Assembly (NCBI GenBank): GCA_946479005.1 | Contig: CAMLEM010000133.1 | Span: 1-5,658, forward strand | Direction: 5' to 3' | Length of the DNA stretch: 5,658 nucleotides | DNA from: an uncultured Chitinophagaceae bacterium | GTDB lineage: Bacteria > Bacteroidota > Bacteroidia > Chitinophagales > Chitinophagaceae | Part shown: one piece after another, positions 1 through 5,602 of the stretch | Position numbering within the stretch: position 1 is the stretch's first letter | How the letters are laid out: every line of letters starts with the position of its first letter | The notes under the pieces: generated by a model | What the model saw: the letters and a program-made list of their open reading frames with translations, nothing else | The model's database searches: none | What the model was told of the DNA's origin: nothing | Translations under genes and position numbers: made by a program

Positions 1-740
1 GGAAGCCCATTGTTATTATCATTGTGGCTGCCCTGCTTGTGACCTTTTTAGTGGCGATGGTCACACCAAAGCAGTATCTCGCCACAGCCACTGCAGCACC
101 GGCAAGTGCCTATTCATCCGACAGATCCAAACTGTTTAATGAGAACCTGGAGATCCTTTATTCCGCGCTGGGAACAGCAGATGATCTCGACCTGGTGGTC
201 GGTACAGGCAAACTGGATACTGTCTATCTCGCAGTGGTGGATGACCTGAAACTGGAAAATGAGTTTAAAGTATCCGAAAAAGGAGAGGCGGCCAGGCTGA
301 AGATCGCTACGATGATCCGGAAAAATTCCAGCGTGCAGAAAAGCGGCTATGGTGAACTCAGGATCCGGGCCTGGGATAAGGAAAAAGAAAGAGCAGCCCG
401 CATCGCGAATTCCATCCTCGATAAATTGCGTTCCATACACCAGTCATTACAGACCCAGTCAAATAAAAACACGCTCGAAGCCCTGCTTGCGGAAAAACAA
501 AGACTAAATGCACTTCCGGGCGATAGTGCTGTCATTAATTATGATAAACTCATTGCCCAGTACCAGTTCCTCGTTAATAATAAGCCGCCCGTGCTTCTTA
601 CCATTGAAGAAGCAAGAACACCGCAGTGGCACGATAAGCCGAAGTTGATCCGATGCCTGCTGCTGGCTTTTGGATTATCCGCGGCATTCGCTTTGATGCT
701 GGCGGTCTATCTTGAAAAACGTCAACTGCAAAAGGATTGA
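1..740 (+). CDS. Wzz-like polysaccharide chain-length determinant protein, 5'-partial
   Basis: Inner-membrane protein of the Wzz / polysaccharide co-polymerase type, which sets the length distribution of O-antigen or exopolysaccharide chains. The frame is open from base 3 to the first base of the window with hydrophobic codons (KPIVIIIV), so the GTG at 24 lies inside the first membrane segment and the true start is upstream. The visible 245 residues show the family layout: an N-terminal membrane segment, an extracytoplasmic domain with a charged helical stretch (about bases 360-600, likely coiled coil), a proline-containing stretch (EEARTPQWHDKPKLI) and a second membrane helix near the C-terminus (about 645-715). 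There is no Walker motif, so no tyrosine-kinase domain is fused. The extracytoplasmic part is shorter than in classical Wzz proteins. The stop overlaps the start of the next gene (TTGA), suggesting translational coupling with the O-antigen ligase, which itself supports the assignment. Family confidence is good; subfamily and glycan are unknown. Confidence 0.75.
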   Translation, partial: KPIVIIIVAALLVTFLVAMVTPKQYLATATAAPASAYSSDRSKLFNENLEILYSALGTADDLDLVVGTGKLDTVYLAVVDDLKLENEFKVSEKGEAARLKIATMIRKNSSVQKSGYGELRIRAWDKEKERAARIANSILDKLRSIHQSLQTQSNKNTLEALLAEKQRLNALPGDSAVINYDKLIAQYQFLVNNKPPVLLTIEEARTPQWHDKPKLIRCLLLAFGLSAAFALMLAVYLEKRQLQKD

Positions 741-2185
741 AAACCCTGGCGACCGGTAACCTGGTGGCAGGAATTGGATCTCTATTCCTGCTTTCCCTGG
801 CAGGAGCTTTTTATTTTGAGCTTTACTGGATACTTGCTTTTCCTTTTGCATTCCTGTTTTTCCTGCTGGGGTGGAAGGAACCGGGATGGGTATTTTACCT
901 GTTGATCTTTTCGCTTCCCTTTTCAACTGAGGTATTTTTTGAGAATGGATTTTCAACGGATATGCCGGGTGAGGGATTGATGTGGCTGGGAAGTTTTGTT
1001 TTTTTGGCGCTGATATTATTTCGTCAAAGGACTAATGATGTCATTGATAAGAATGCTCAATATTCAATGCTCAATGTTCAATTTTCAGGTTCAACGTTTA
1101 AACCCGGGACCAAAAACCTTTTAGTACTTGTGCTGGTATGGATGAGTTGGATATTTATAACTGCGAGCATATCACCCGATCCTTTTGTATCATTTAAATA
1201 CTTTTTGGCTAAATGCTGGTATATCGCAGCTTTCGTGCTGCCGTTCATTGTATGGAAGGATGAAGGGTTTGTGACCAGGACGATCGTAATGCTTCTTACA
1301 GCGATTCTCATTGCTACGGGTTTTGTTTTATGGAAGCATAGCGGAACAGGTTTCAGCTTCGCTACGGTGAATGAAGCGGTGCGACCTTTCTTCCGGAACC
1401 ACGTGAACTATTCGGCGATGCTGGTATGCACCCTGCCGATGATCTATTTCCTGGCGGGAGAAAGTTCAGCAGGGCTGCGAAGATTTCTCTTAATGATGGG
1501 TGTAGGGGTTCTCATTGCCCTGTATTTTGCCTACGCGCGGGGGGCCTGGCTGGCGCTGCTGGCAGGAGGAATGGCTTACCTGCTGATTCGCGCGCGTTTA
1601 ATGGTTATTGCTTTTGTTTCAGCGATCCTGCTGGTTGCGGGAAGTATTATTTGGTTGAAGAAGGAGGACCGGTTTCTCCGGTTCGCCCCGAAGTTTCAAA
1701 CCACTGTCTTCCACGAAAATTTCCGTGAGCACCTGGTGGCCACTTACAAATTGAAAGATATCTCCACGGCGGAAAGAATTCATCGCTGGGTGGCAGGGGT
1801 GAATATGGTGGCGGAGCATCCCATTGGTGGGATCGGCCCGAACCGTTTTTACGAGGAGTATAAACCTTACACATTGCCGGCATTCAAAACCTGGGTGAGT
1901 GATAACCCCGAGAGGTCGGGAGTTCATAATTACTTTTTGCTTCTGGCGATAGAGCAGGGCATTCCGGGATTGATCATTTTTCTTTTACTGACAGGGGCGA
2001 TGCTTTATTATAGCCAGAGAATCTTCCACCGGGCAATGAACCCGGTAAGCAGGCGATTGGGAATGATGGTAGGAGCGATGATGACGATGATTCTTACTTT
2101 GAATTTTCTGAGTGATTTGGTGGAGACCGATAAGATCGGGAGTTTGTTTTTTATTTGTTTGGGGATTTTGATAAGGATCCGGTGA
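737..2185 (+). CDS. O-antigen ligase / polymerase family (WaaL/Wzy_C) membrane protein
   Basis: Polytopic inner-membrane protein of 482 residues, expected to transfer or polymerise undecaprenyl-linked glycan on the periplasmic side. About 10-12 hydrophobic segments are visible. Wzy_C hallmarks are present: an RGAWLAL segment at residues 268-274, a large hydrophilic loop at about 305-395, and HN-X9-G-XX-G at residues 397-411 (HNYFLLLAIEQGIPG), which matches the WaaL-family pattern H[NSQ]X9GXX[GTY]; His397 corresponds to the conserved WaaL histidine. The chosen start is a TTG overlapping the upstream TGA by 4 bases. No ATG occurs near the start and a stop closes the frame at 713; GTG at 764 is the only other nearby option. 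AGGA directly precedes the TTG, too close for a normal ribosome binding site. Residues about 105-118 are encoded by a repeat-like AT-rich insertion, and the stop codon lies inside a palindromic repeat. Ligase and polymerase cannot be separated from sequence alone. Confidence 0.85.
   Translation: MKTLATGNLVAGIGSLFLLSLAGAFYFELYWILAFPFAFLFFLLGWKEPGWVFYLLIFSLPFSTEVFFENGFSTDMPGEGLMWLGSFVFLALILFRQRTNDVIDKNAQYSMLNVQFSGSTFKPGTKNLLVLVLVWMSWIFITASISPDPFVSFKYFLAKCWYIAAFVLPFIVWKDEGFVTRTIVMLLTAILIATGFVLWKHSGTGFSFATVNEAVRPFFRNHVNYSAMLVCTLPMIYFLAGESSAGLRRFLLMMGVGVLIALYFAYARGAWLALLAGGMAYLLIRARLMVIAFVSAILLVAGSIIWLKKEDRFLRFAPKFQTTVFHENFREHLVATYKLKDISTAERIHRWVAGVNMVAEHPIGGIGPNRFYEEYKPYTLPAFKTWVSDNPERSGVHNYFLLLAIEQGIPGLIIFLLLTGAMLYYSQRIFHRAMNPVSRRLGMMVGAMMTMILTLNFLSDLVETDKIGSLFFICLGILIRIR
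1053..1087 (+). repeat. Short AT-rich iterated repeat inside the O-antigen ligase gene
   Basis: A stretch of degenerate 6-8 base units of the form TCAATATT / TCAATGC / TCAATGTT / TCAATTTT is read in frame as NAQYSMLNVQFS. It falls in a hydrophilic loop between membrane segments (residues about 98-126), where extra length is tolerated. From memory, very similar iterated 'TTCAATGTTCAATATTCA' stretches occur mostly between genes in Bacteroidota genomes. The iteration is visible directly; the repeat-family identity is recollection. Confidence 0.55.
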
Positions 2186-2214
2186 CTTCGACTCCGCTCA
2201 GTCACCGGGTCCTT
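2173..2214 (+). terminator. Extended hairpin at the 3' end of the polysaccharide operon (possible terminator)
   Basis: The repeat palindrome extends with flanking bases into a 14-bp stem, 2173-2186 pairing with 2201-2214 (AAGGATCCGGTGAC with GTCACCGGGTCCTT), with a single T-G wobble at 2178/2209. It spans the end of the ligase gene and would form a strong RNA hairpin. A clean U-tract does not follow at once (the sequence continues CGTGGGG, then an AT-rich stretch), so it may act in transcript stabilisation or leaky termination rather than as a standard intrinsic terminator. Confidence 0.4.
2179..2208 (+). repeat. 30-bp palindromic repeat, left copy (REP-like)
   Basis: CCGGTGAC (2179-2186) and GTCACCGG (2201-2208) form a perfect 8-bp stem around a 14-base loop (TTCGACTCCGCTCA). 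The whole 30 bases recur as an exact reverse complement at 2300-2329. The TGA stop codon of the ligase gene (2183-2185) lies within the left stem arm. The loop core CTTCGACTCCGCTCAG resembles a palindromic repeat I recall as abundant in Flavobacteriia and Chitinophagia genomes; REP-type repeats of this kind are mobilised elsewhere by RAYT transposases, none of which is in this window. Confidence 0.85.
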
Positions 2215-2298
2215 CGTGGGGTTATTAATTTCTAATTAGGTAAATCCAACTGTACCGATGAATAATATTGATGCTCTGAAGAATTTTTCTTTAGAACT

Positions 2299-2345
2299 GC
2301 CGGTGACTGAGCGGAGTCGAAGTCACCGGAGTCGAAGTCACCGGC
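2299..2345 (-). repeat. Palindromic repeat, right copy in inverse orientation, with 15-bp tandem duplication
   Basis: Bases 2300-2329 are the exact reverse complement of the left copy at 2179-2208. The unit AGTCGAAGTCACCGG is present twice in tandem (2315-2329 and 2330-2344). The left arm GCCGGTGAC (2299-2307) can therefore pair with either of two right arms: 8 bp with 2322-2329 or 9 bp with 2337-2345. The copy ends 2 bases before the stop triplet of the permease gene on the - strand, so it lies in that gene's immediate 3' untranslated region and may form its terminal hairpin. Confidence 0.85.
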
Positions 2346-2347
2346 GA

Positions 2348-3430
2348 TTAAATCCTTGCACGAACATGCAACGCATCCCTCAAACCGTTCCCCAATAAAT
2401 TAAACGCCAGCACCAGCAGCATAATCGCAAATCCCGGCGCGAGCGCCAGCATCGGGTTCTGGGTAATAATGAAATTATAGTTCTCCTTCATCATCAAACC
2501 CCAGCTCGGCTGCGGGGGCTGCACCCCTATGCCTAAAAAACTAAGTCCGGCTTCTATCACGATCGCCGAGGCGAAATTGCTTGCCGCGATCACCATTACC
2601 GGCCCCATGATGTTGGGCCAGATATGCCTTACGATGGTTCGGAAATTGGAATAACCCAGGGCCCGGGTGGCTTCCACGTATTCAAGTTCTCTTACGCCGA
2701 GTACCTGGCCTCTCACCAGCCTCGCCACACTCACCCACATCGTCAGTCCCACGGCAATGAAGATCTGCCAAAAGCCTTTTCCAAGAGCCAGGGTGATCGC
2801 GAACACCAGCAGGAGGGTGGGTATACTCCAGATCACATTGATGAACCACATAATGATATTGTCTGTCCTCCCCCTGAAATAGCCGGCCAGGGATCCCAGG
2901 ATCAGCCCAATGCTCAATGAGATGATGACGGTGACGAGCCCAACGCTTAAACTCACGCGGGTTCCCAGCACCAGGCGACTGAGGATATCCCTTCCATATT
3001 TATCGGTGCCCAGCAGGAACTTATTTTTTACAATAGGATCTTCCGAAAGTTGGGAACGATGATAAGCCACTCTTTCCGCGACTCCTTCATCGATGTATTT
3101 ATTAATGATGATGCTGTCGCCGCGGTTCTCAAATCCGGAGAGAGCCACATAATAATAAGCATCTTCCTTTCCGTTTGCCAGCCGTTGAAAAAAGCCGGGC
3201 TGTGCTACCGCAGTTTCTTTTTTCACTCTTAAGAATGTAAAACTGCTTCCGGGTTTGGCGCCCCCGATCTCCAGGATGATGCGATTGGCGAAGGGAGATG
3301 GATCGGGTGCGATGAAATAAGCGAATATGGCCGTGATCACAGCGAGCACGATGATGATCATTCCCGCCACCGCTCCTTTGTTCTTTTTCAACCGGCGCCA
3401 GGCTGCCGAGGCAAAGGATCTTTCGCTCAT
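2348..3430 (-). CDS. DppC/OppC-type ABC transporter permease
   Basis: Inner-membrane permease subunit of a peptide/nickel-type (Dpp/Opp) ABC importer, 360 residues. Order of features: short cytoplasmic N-terminus, first membrane helix at about 20-40, a hydrophilic extracytoplasmic segment at about 43-138, the subfamily signature GTDKYGRDILSRL at 141-153, further helices from about 160, the EAA loop that contacts the ATPase (EATRALG...IVRHIWPN, about 253-273), then AGLSFLGIGVQPPQPSWG at 294-311 and the C-terminal LGNGLRDALHVR. DppC proteins are typically about 300 residues; the extra length lies in the 43-138 insert, a pattern I associate with Bacteroidota homologues. ATG start, no clear ribosome binding site. 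It begins 15 bases after the glycosyltransferase stop, so co-transcription is likely. Partner genes (DppB-like permease, ATPases, binding protein) are not next to it here, so the substrate is unknown. Confidence 0.88.
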   Translation of the reverse strand: MSERSFASAAWRRLKKNKGAVAGMIIIVLAVITAIFAYFIAPDPSPFANRIILEIGGAKPGSSFTFLRVKKETAVAQPGFFQRLANGKEDAYYYVALSGFENRGDSIIINKYIDEGVAERVAYHRSQLSEDPIVKNKFLLGTDKYGRDILSRLVLGTRVSLSVGLVTVIISLSIGLILGSLAGYFRGRTDNIIMWFINVIWSIPTLLLVFAITLALGKGFWQIFIAVGLTMWVSVARLVRGQVLGVRELEYVEATRALGYSNFRTIVRHIWPNIMGPVMVIAASNFASAIVIEAGLSFLGIGVQPPQPSWGLMMKENYNFIITQNPMLALAPGFAIMLLVLAFNLLGNGLRDALHVRARI

Positions 3431-3445
3431 AGGCAGGGAAGATAA

Positions 3446-4555
3446 TTATTTTAGCTTTCTTCCCTTCCATTGGGGGGAGAACAACTGACTAAGCAATCCC
3501 ACGCCAATGGTATAGACGATATGAACGGGTTGCACCAGGAAGAATTTGGGAATGGTGCTTTGCTCGTTGAAAAATCTTGCTACCGATGCATAAAAGGGAA
3601 GTTCTGCCAGGGTTTTGAAGATCCAGGCACCCAATAACATCAGCCAGTATGTATAGTGGAAAAAACCGGCGATCAGCAGCACCGGGAAAGCCAGGTTCAC
3701 CAGCAGCACAAGCAACAGCACCGGCAGGATTCGTTTATCATCGTAGTGCAGTGACTTCCCCGCCCAGCGCATTCTCTGCTCTACGAACGATTTGAAGTCC
3801 GGGAGCGCTGGCGTACGCACGATCACATCCTTTGAAAGAAGATATTTCACTTTGGAAGGAAAGGCTTTCGAGATCTTGAATAAGAGAAGCATATCATCTC
3901 CCGAAGCGATCTTGTCGATTCCGGAGAAACCATCCACCGCTTCAAAGGCGGTTCTTTGATACGCAAGATTGGCTCCATTGGCCATTATCATTGAGCCGTT
4001 CTGCATCGTGGCGCCGGTAATGCCCTGTAGTACGATGAAATCCATCTTTTGAAATTCTTCGATAAAAGAACCTTTTGATTCTAATAATACGGGTGCTGCA
4101 AATGCTACAGTGTCTTGCGTCTCATAAAAAGCGGCAATGGTTTCCAGCCAGCGGGGAGGAGGGAGGCAATCGGCATCGGTGGTAACAATCAGGTCTCCTT
4201 TGGCGGCAGCTATCCCTGTGCTGATCGCCTGTTTTTTATGGGCTGAAGAGGTTTGAGGATTGGTAAGCAGTCGAACGGTCGGAAAGTTTTTAATCATATC
4301 GGCAGTGCCATCTATAGATCCATCATCAATTACGATCACTTCGAATCGTTCTGTGGGATAGGTTTGTTGCCGGATGGCTTCTAACAGGTTCCCGATGTTT
4401 TTTTCTTCATTGCGGGCAGGGATGATGATGCTGATGTTCGCTTTGCCTTTTTGCGTGGGGGAGAATAAGGAAAGCTTGTTCCAGGATCGCCAGTACCAGA
4501 GCATAAGGAGTGCATAGAGGAAGAGGAGGGGGATGATAATGTAAAGGAGGAACAT
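3446..4555 (-). CDS. Membrane-anchored family 2 glycosyltransferase
   Basis: GT-A fold glycosyltransferase, 369 residues from the chosen start. An N-terminal membrane helix (residues 1-22, MFLLYIIIPLLFLYALLMLW) precedes the catalytic domain on the cytoplasmic side: PARNEE at 46-51, the nucleotide-binding VIDDGSIDGT around 75-84, the metal-binding DAD at 127-129, GDD at 219-221 and the acceptor/processivity-type QRMRW at 260-264, followed by three to four C-terminal membrane helices. All key family 2 residues are present, so it is probably active. Sugar donor and acceptor cannot be read from sequence; a lipid or glycan acceptor at the membrane is likely. The frame stays open to an ATG at 4616-4618, but the 21 extra residues are encoded by repeat DNA and do not resemble a leader, whereas the ATG at 4553-4555 starts directly at the membrane helix. 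It is followed 15 bases later by the permease gene. Confidence 0.87.
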   Translation of the reverse strand: MFLLYIIIPLLFLYALLMLWYWRSWNKLSLFSPTQKGKANISIIIPARNEEKNIGNLLEAIRQQTYPTERFEVIVIDDGSIDGTADMIKNFPTVRLLTNPQTSSAHKKQAISTGIAAAKGDLIVTTDADCLPPPRWLETIAAFYETQDTVAFAAPVLLESKGSFIEEFQKMDFIVLQGITGATMQNGSMIMANGANLAYQRTAFEAVDGFSGIDKIASGDDMLLLFKISKAFPSKVKYLLSKDVIVRTPALPDFKSFVEQRMRWAGKSLHYDDKRILPVLLLVLLVNLAFPVLLIAGFFHYTYWLMLLGAWIFKTLAELPFYASVARFFNEQSTIPKFFLVQPVHIVYTIGVGLLSQLFSPQWKGRKLK

Positions 4556-4572
4556 CTGGGCGAAATTAGGAT

Positions 4573-4724
4573 AACAGCCGTTTCCTGCAGATCTCGCAAA
4601 TTTTCCCACAGATCTCACAGATCTGGTTCCCGGATTTCGAAAGAGATTTACAGGGTTCGAATACGAGGCTTAAATCTGTGATCTGTGTGTATTAAATCTG
4701 TGATATCTGTGGGAAACGGCTGTT
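4573..4724. repeat. Imperfect inverted-repeat element of ATCTGTG units (MITE-like or REP-like)
   Basis: Perfect 13-bp terminal inverted repeats, AACAGCCGTTTCC (4573-4585) and GGAAACGGCTGTT (4712-4724), bound a 152-base element. The homology continues inward with a few mismatches for about 30 bases per arm. Inner arms carry CACAGATCT twice in tandem (4607-4615, 4616-4624) on the left and ATCTGTG four times (4674, 4681, 4696, 4705) on the right, so the arms pair for up to about 50 bases. CAGATCT/AGATCTG (4609-4615, 4619-4625) forms a further small hairpin. A tandem GGCTGTT (4718-4724, 4725-4731) lies at the right edge. It fills nearly all of the 176 bases between the hydrolase stop and the glycosyltransferase start. 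No open frame of interest lies inside. Confidence 0.7.
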
Positions 4725-4731
4725 GGCTGTT

Positions 4732-5526
4732 CTATTCCAACGCTGCAAGTATATCCTCCACGTGCTTCTCGTGCAGCACCTGGTGCCCCGATTCGATCAC
4801 GGTGACGGTACAGAACTTTTCTATACCCTCCTGGAATCTTTTTCCCACCGAAGAAAGAATGATACGGTCGTGCTTTCCGTAAACAATCCGTACCGGCGTT
4901 CTAAACTCGATCACTTTTTTCTTAATAAGCCCCAGGTCGGGACTCACTTTTCGTAACGACATCCACCGGTTAAACAACAGTTCCCTCATCTCCGCATCAC
5001 CGATATAATATTTCACGAACTTGAACACACTCGCATTCACCAGGCCCACACCATTGCTCAGTTTCAGCAGCCCAAAGAACCAGCCCGGGTTTTTCATCGT
5101 GAAACGGAACAGGCTTTTTCCCAGCCAGGTCTGGGTGGCAAACCAGTACCAGAAATTCACTTTCAATCCATCCGGCGCCAGCAACACCAGCTTGTCAATA
5201 TTTGCCGGGCGATTCTCATACAGGCTCAGTGCCACCCTGCCACCCAGGCTGAAGCCAAGCACCGTATATCTCATCCCGGGGCAGATCCTGTCGAGGATCT
5301 CGAGCAAGTCATCCGTGGTAAATTCCTTTTCCAACCAAAGGCTATCGCCGTGATAAGGAAGGTCAAGGGCATAAAAACTATAGCGGTCGCCCGCGTATTT
5401 CGCCAGGAAGTCGAAGGACCCCGACGACTCCCCGTACCCGTGAAGGCAAACCACAGCTTCCGGCCCCTTCCCAAACTGGCGCCAGCCAATGGCCGAACTT
5501 TTATGGAGAAGCTTGCGGGATTCCAT
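4732..5526 (-). CDS. Alpha/beta-fold hydrolase
   Basis: Probably cytoplasmic serine hydrolase of 264 residues, normal for single-domain alpha/beta hydrolases; no signal peptide is visible. The catalytic apparatus is complete: oxyanion-loop HGYGESSGSF at 29-38, a LDLPYHGDS strand-loop at 55-62, nucleophile elbow GFSLGG at 91-96 with Ser93, acid Asp220 in VYGKHD, and His248 in ESGHQ. A cap region at about 120-200 is rich in Trp and Phe (FWYWFATQTW, NPGWFFGLL), suggesting a hydrophobic substrate pocket; ester, thioester or MenH-like C-C substrates are all possible and cannot be told apart. The ATG at 5524-5526 is the first start after a TAnnTTTG-type promoter box; the bases just before it (CAGGG) are too close to act as a normal ribosome binding site. 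It is the first of three co-oriented genes, but 176 bases of repeat DNA separate it from the glycosyltransferase. Confidence 0.88.
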   Translation of the reverse strand: MESRKLLHKSSAIGWRQFGKGPEAVVCLHGYGESSGSFDFLAKYAGDRYSFYALDLPYHGDSLWLEKEFTTDDLLEILDRICPGMRYTVLGFSLGGRVALSLYENRPANIDKLVLLAPDGLKVNFWYWFATQTWLGKSLFRFTMKNPGWFFGLLKLSNGVGLVNASVFKFVKYYIGDAEMRELLFNRWMSLRKVSPDLGLIKKKVIEFRTPVRIVYGKHDRIILSSVGKRFQEGIEKFCTVTVIESGHQVLHEKHVEDILAALE

Positions 5527-5550
5527 CCCTGTTCTTTTTAAGAATTTTTA

Positions 5551-5581
5551 ATTGCAGTGTTCAAAAATAGGGTTATTTTTG
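5551..5581 (+). promoter_or_regulatory. Candidate Bacteroidota promoter for the + strand gene at the right edge
   Basis: TATTTTTG at 5574-5581 matches the -7 consensus TAnnTTTG used by the primary sigma factor of Bacteroidota. ATTG at 5551-5554 gives a -33-like TTG with a 19-base spacer, within the known spacing. The start point would fall about 5586-5588, giving a leader of roughly 15-17 bases before the ATG at 5603. Confidence 0.5.
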
Positions 5582-5582
5582 A
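5561..5582. promoter_or_regulatory. Palindrome formed by two divergent -7 boxes, possible operator
   Basis: TCAAAAATA (5561-5569) and TATTTTTGA (5574-5582) are perfect 9-bp inverted arms around GGGT. The arms are the -7 elements of the two divergent promoters, so the palindrome could be a by-product of back-to-back promoters or a site where one regulator controls both. Confidence 0.35.
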
Positions 5583-5595
5583 TTAGTTGCACAAA
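5562..5595 (-). promoter_or_regulatory. Candidate Bacteroidota promoter for the alpha/beta hydrolase gene
   Basis: On the - strand, TATTTTTG (5569 to 5562) matches TAnnTTTG. A TTTG (5595 to 5592) lies 22 bases upstream, slightly more than the usual 19-21, so the -33 element is the weak part. The start point would lie near 5556, about 30 bases before the hydrolase ATG. Confidence 0.4.
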
Positions 5596-5602
5596 CAACT
5601 AT

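Noticed and set aside
24..26. GTG at 24 as the start of the chain-length determinant
   Set aside because: It lies within the first membrane helix and the frame stays open with hydrophobic codons to the window edge, so the gene is cut by the window.
114..440. Antisense ORF of 108 codons under the chain-length determinant
   Set aside because: Shadow frame: no recognisable domain and fully covered by a well-supported gene on the other strand.
1619..1927. Antisense ORF of 102 codons under the ligase gene
   Set aside because: Covers the conserved Wzy_C coding region in reverse; the protein has no recognisable features.
2209..2299. Small RNA between the two inverted repeats
   Set aside because: The 91 bases are AT-rich, with no promoter I can support and no stable internal fold beyond the flanking repeats.
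3129..3470. 113-codon frame on the - strand across the glycosyltransferase/permease junction
   Set aside because: It is a frame-shifted reading of the permease N-terminus and shows no sign of a real fusion or frameshift, since both genes are intact.
4556..4618. 21-residue N-terminal extension of the glycosyltransferase starting at the ATG at 4616-4618
   Set aside because: The extension is encoded by the inverted-repeat element and does not resemble a leader; the ATG at 4553-4555 begins directly at the membrane helix.
4607..4711. Iterated ATCTGTG/CACAGAT units as a CRISPR array or iteron origin
   Set aside because: Units are 7-9 bases, irregularly spaced, in opposite orientations on the two arms, with no spacers and no replication gene nearby; an inverted-repeat element explains them better.
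5021..5353. 110-codon + strand ORF opposite the hydrolase
   Set aside because: Opposite the catalytic core of an intact alpha/beta hydrolase; low-complexity translation without any family features.
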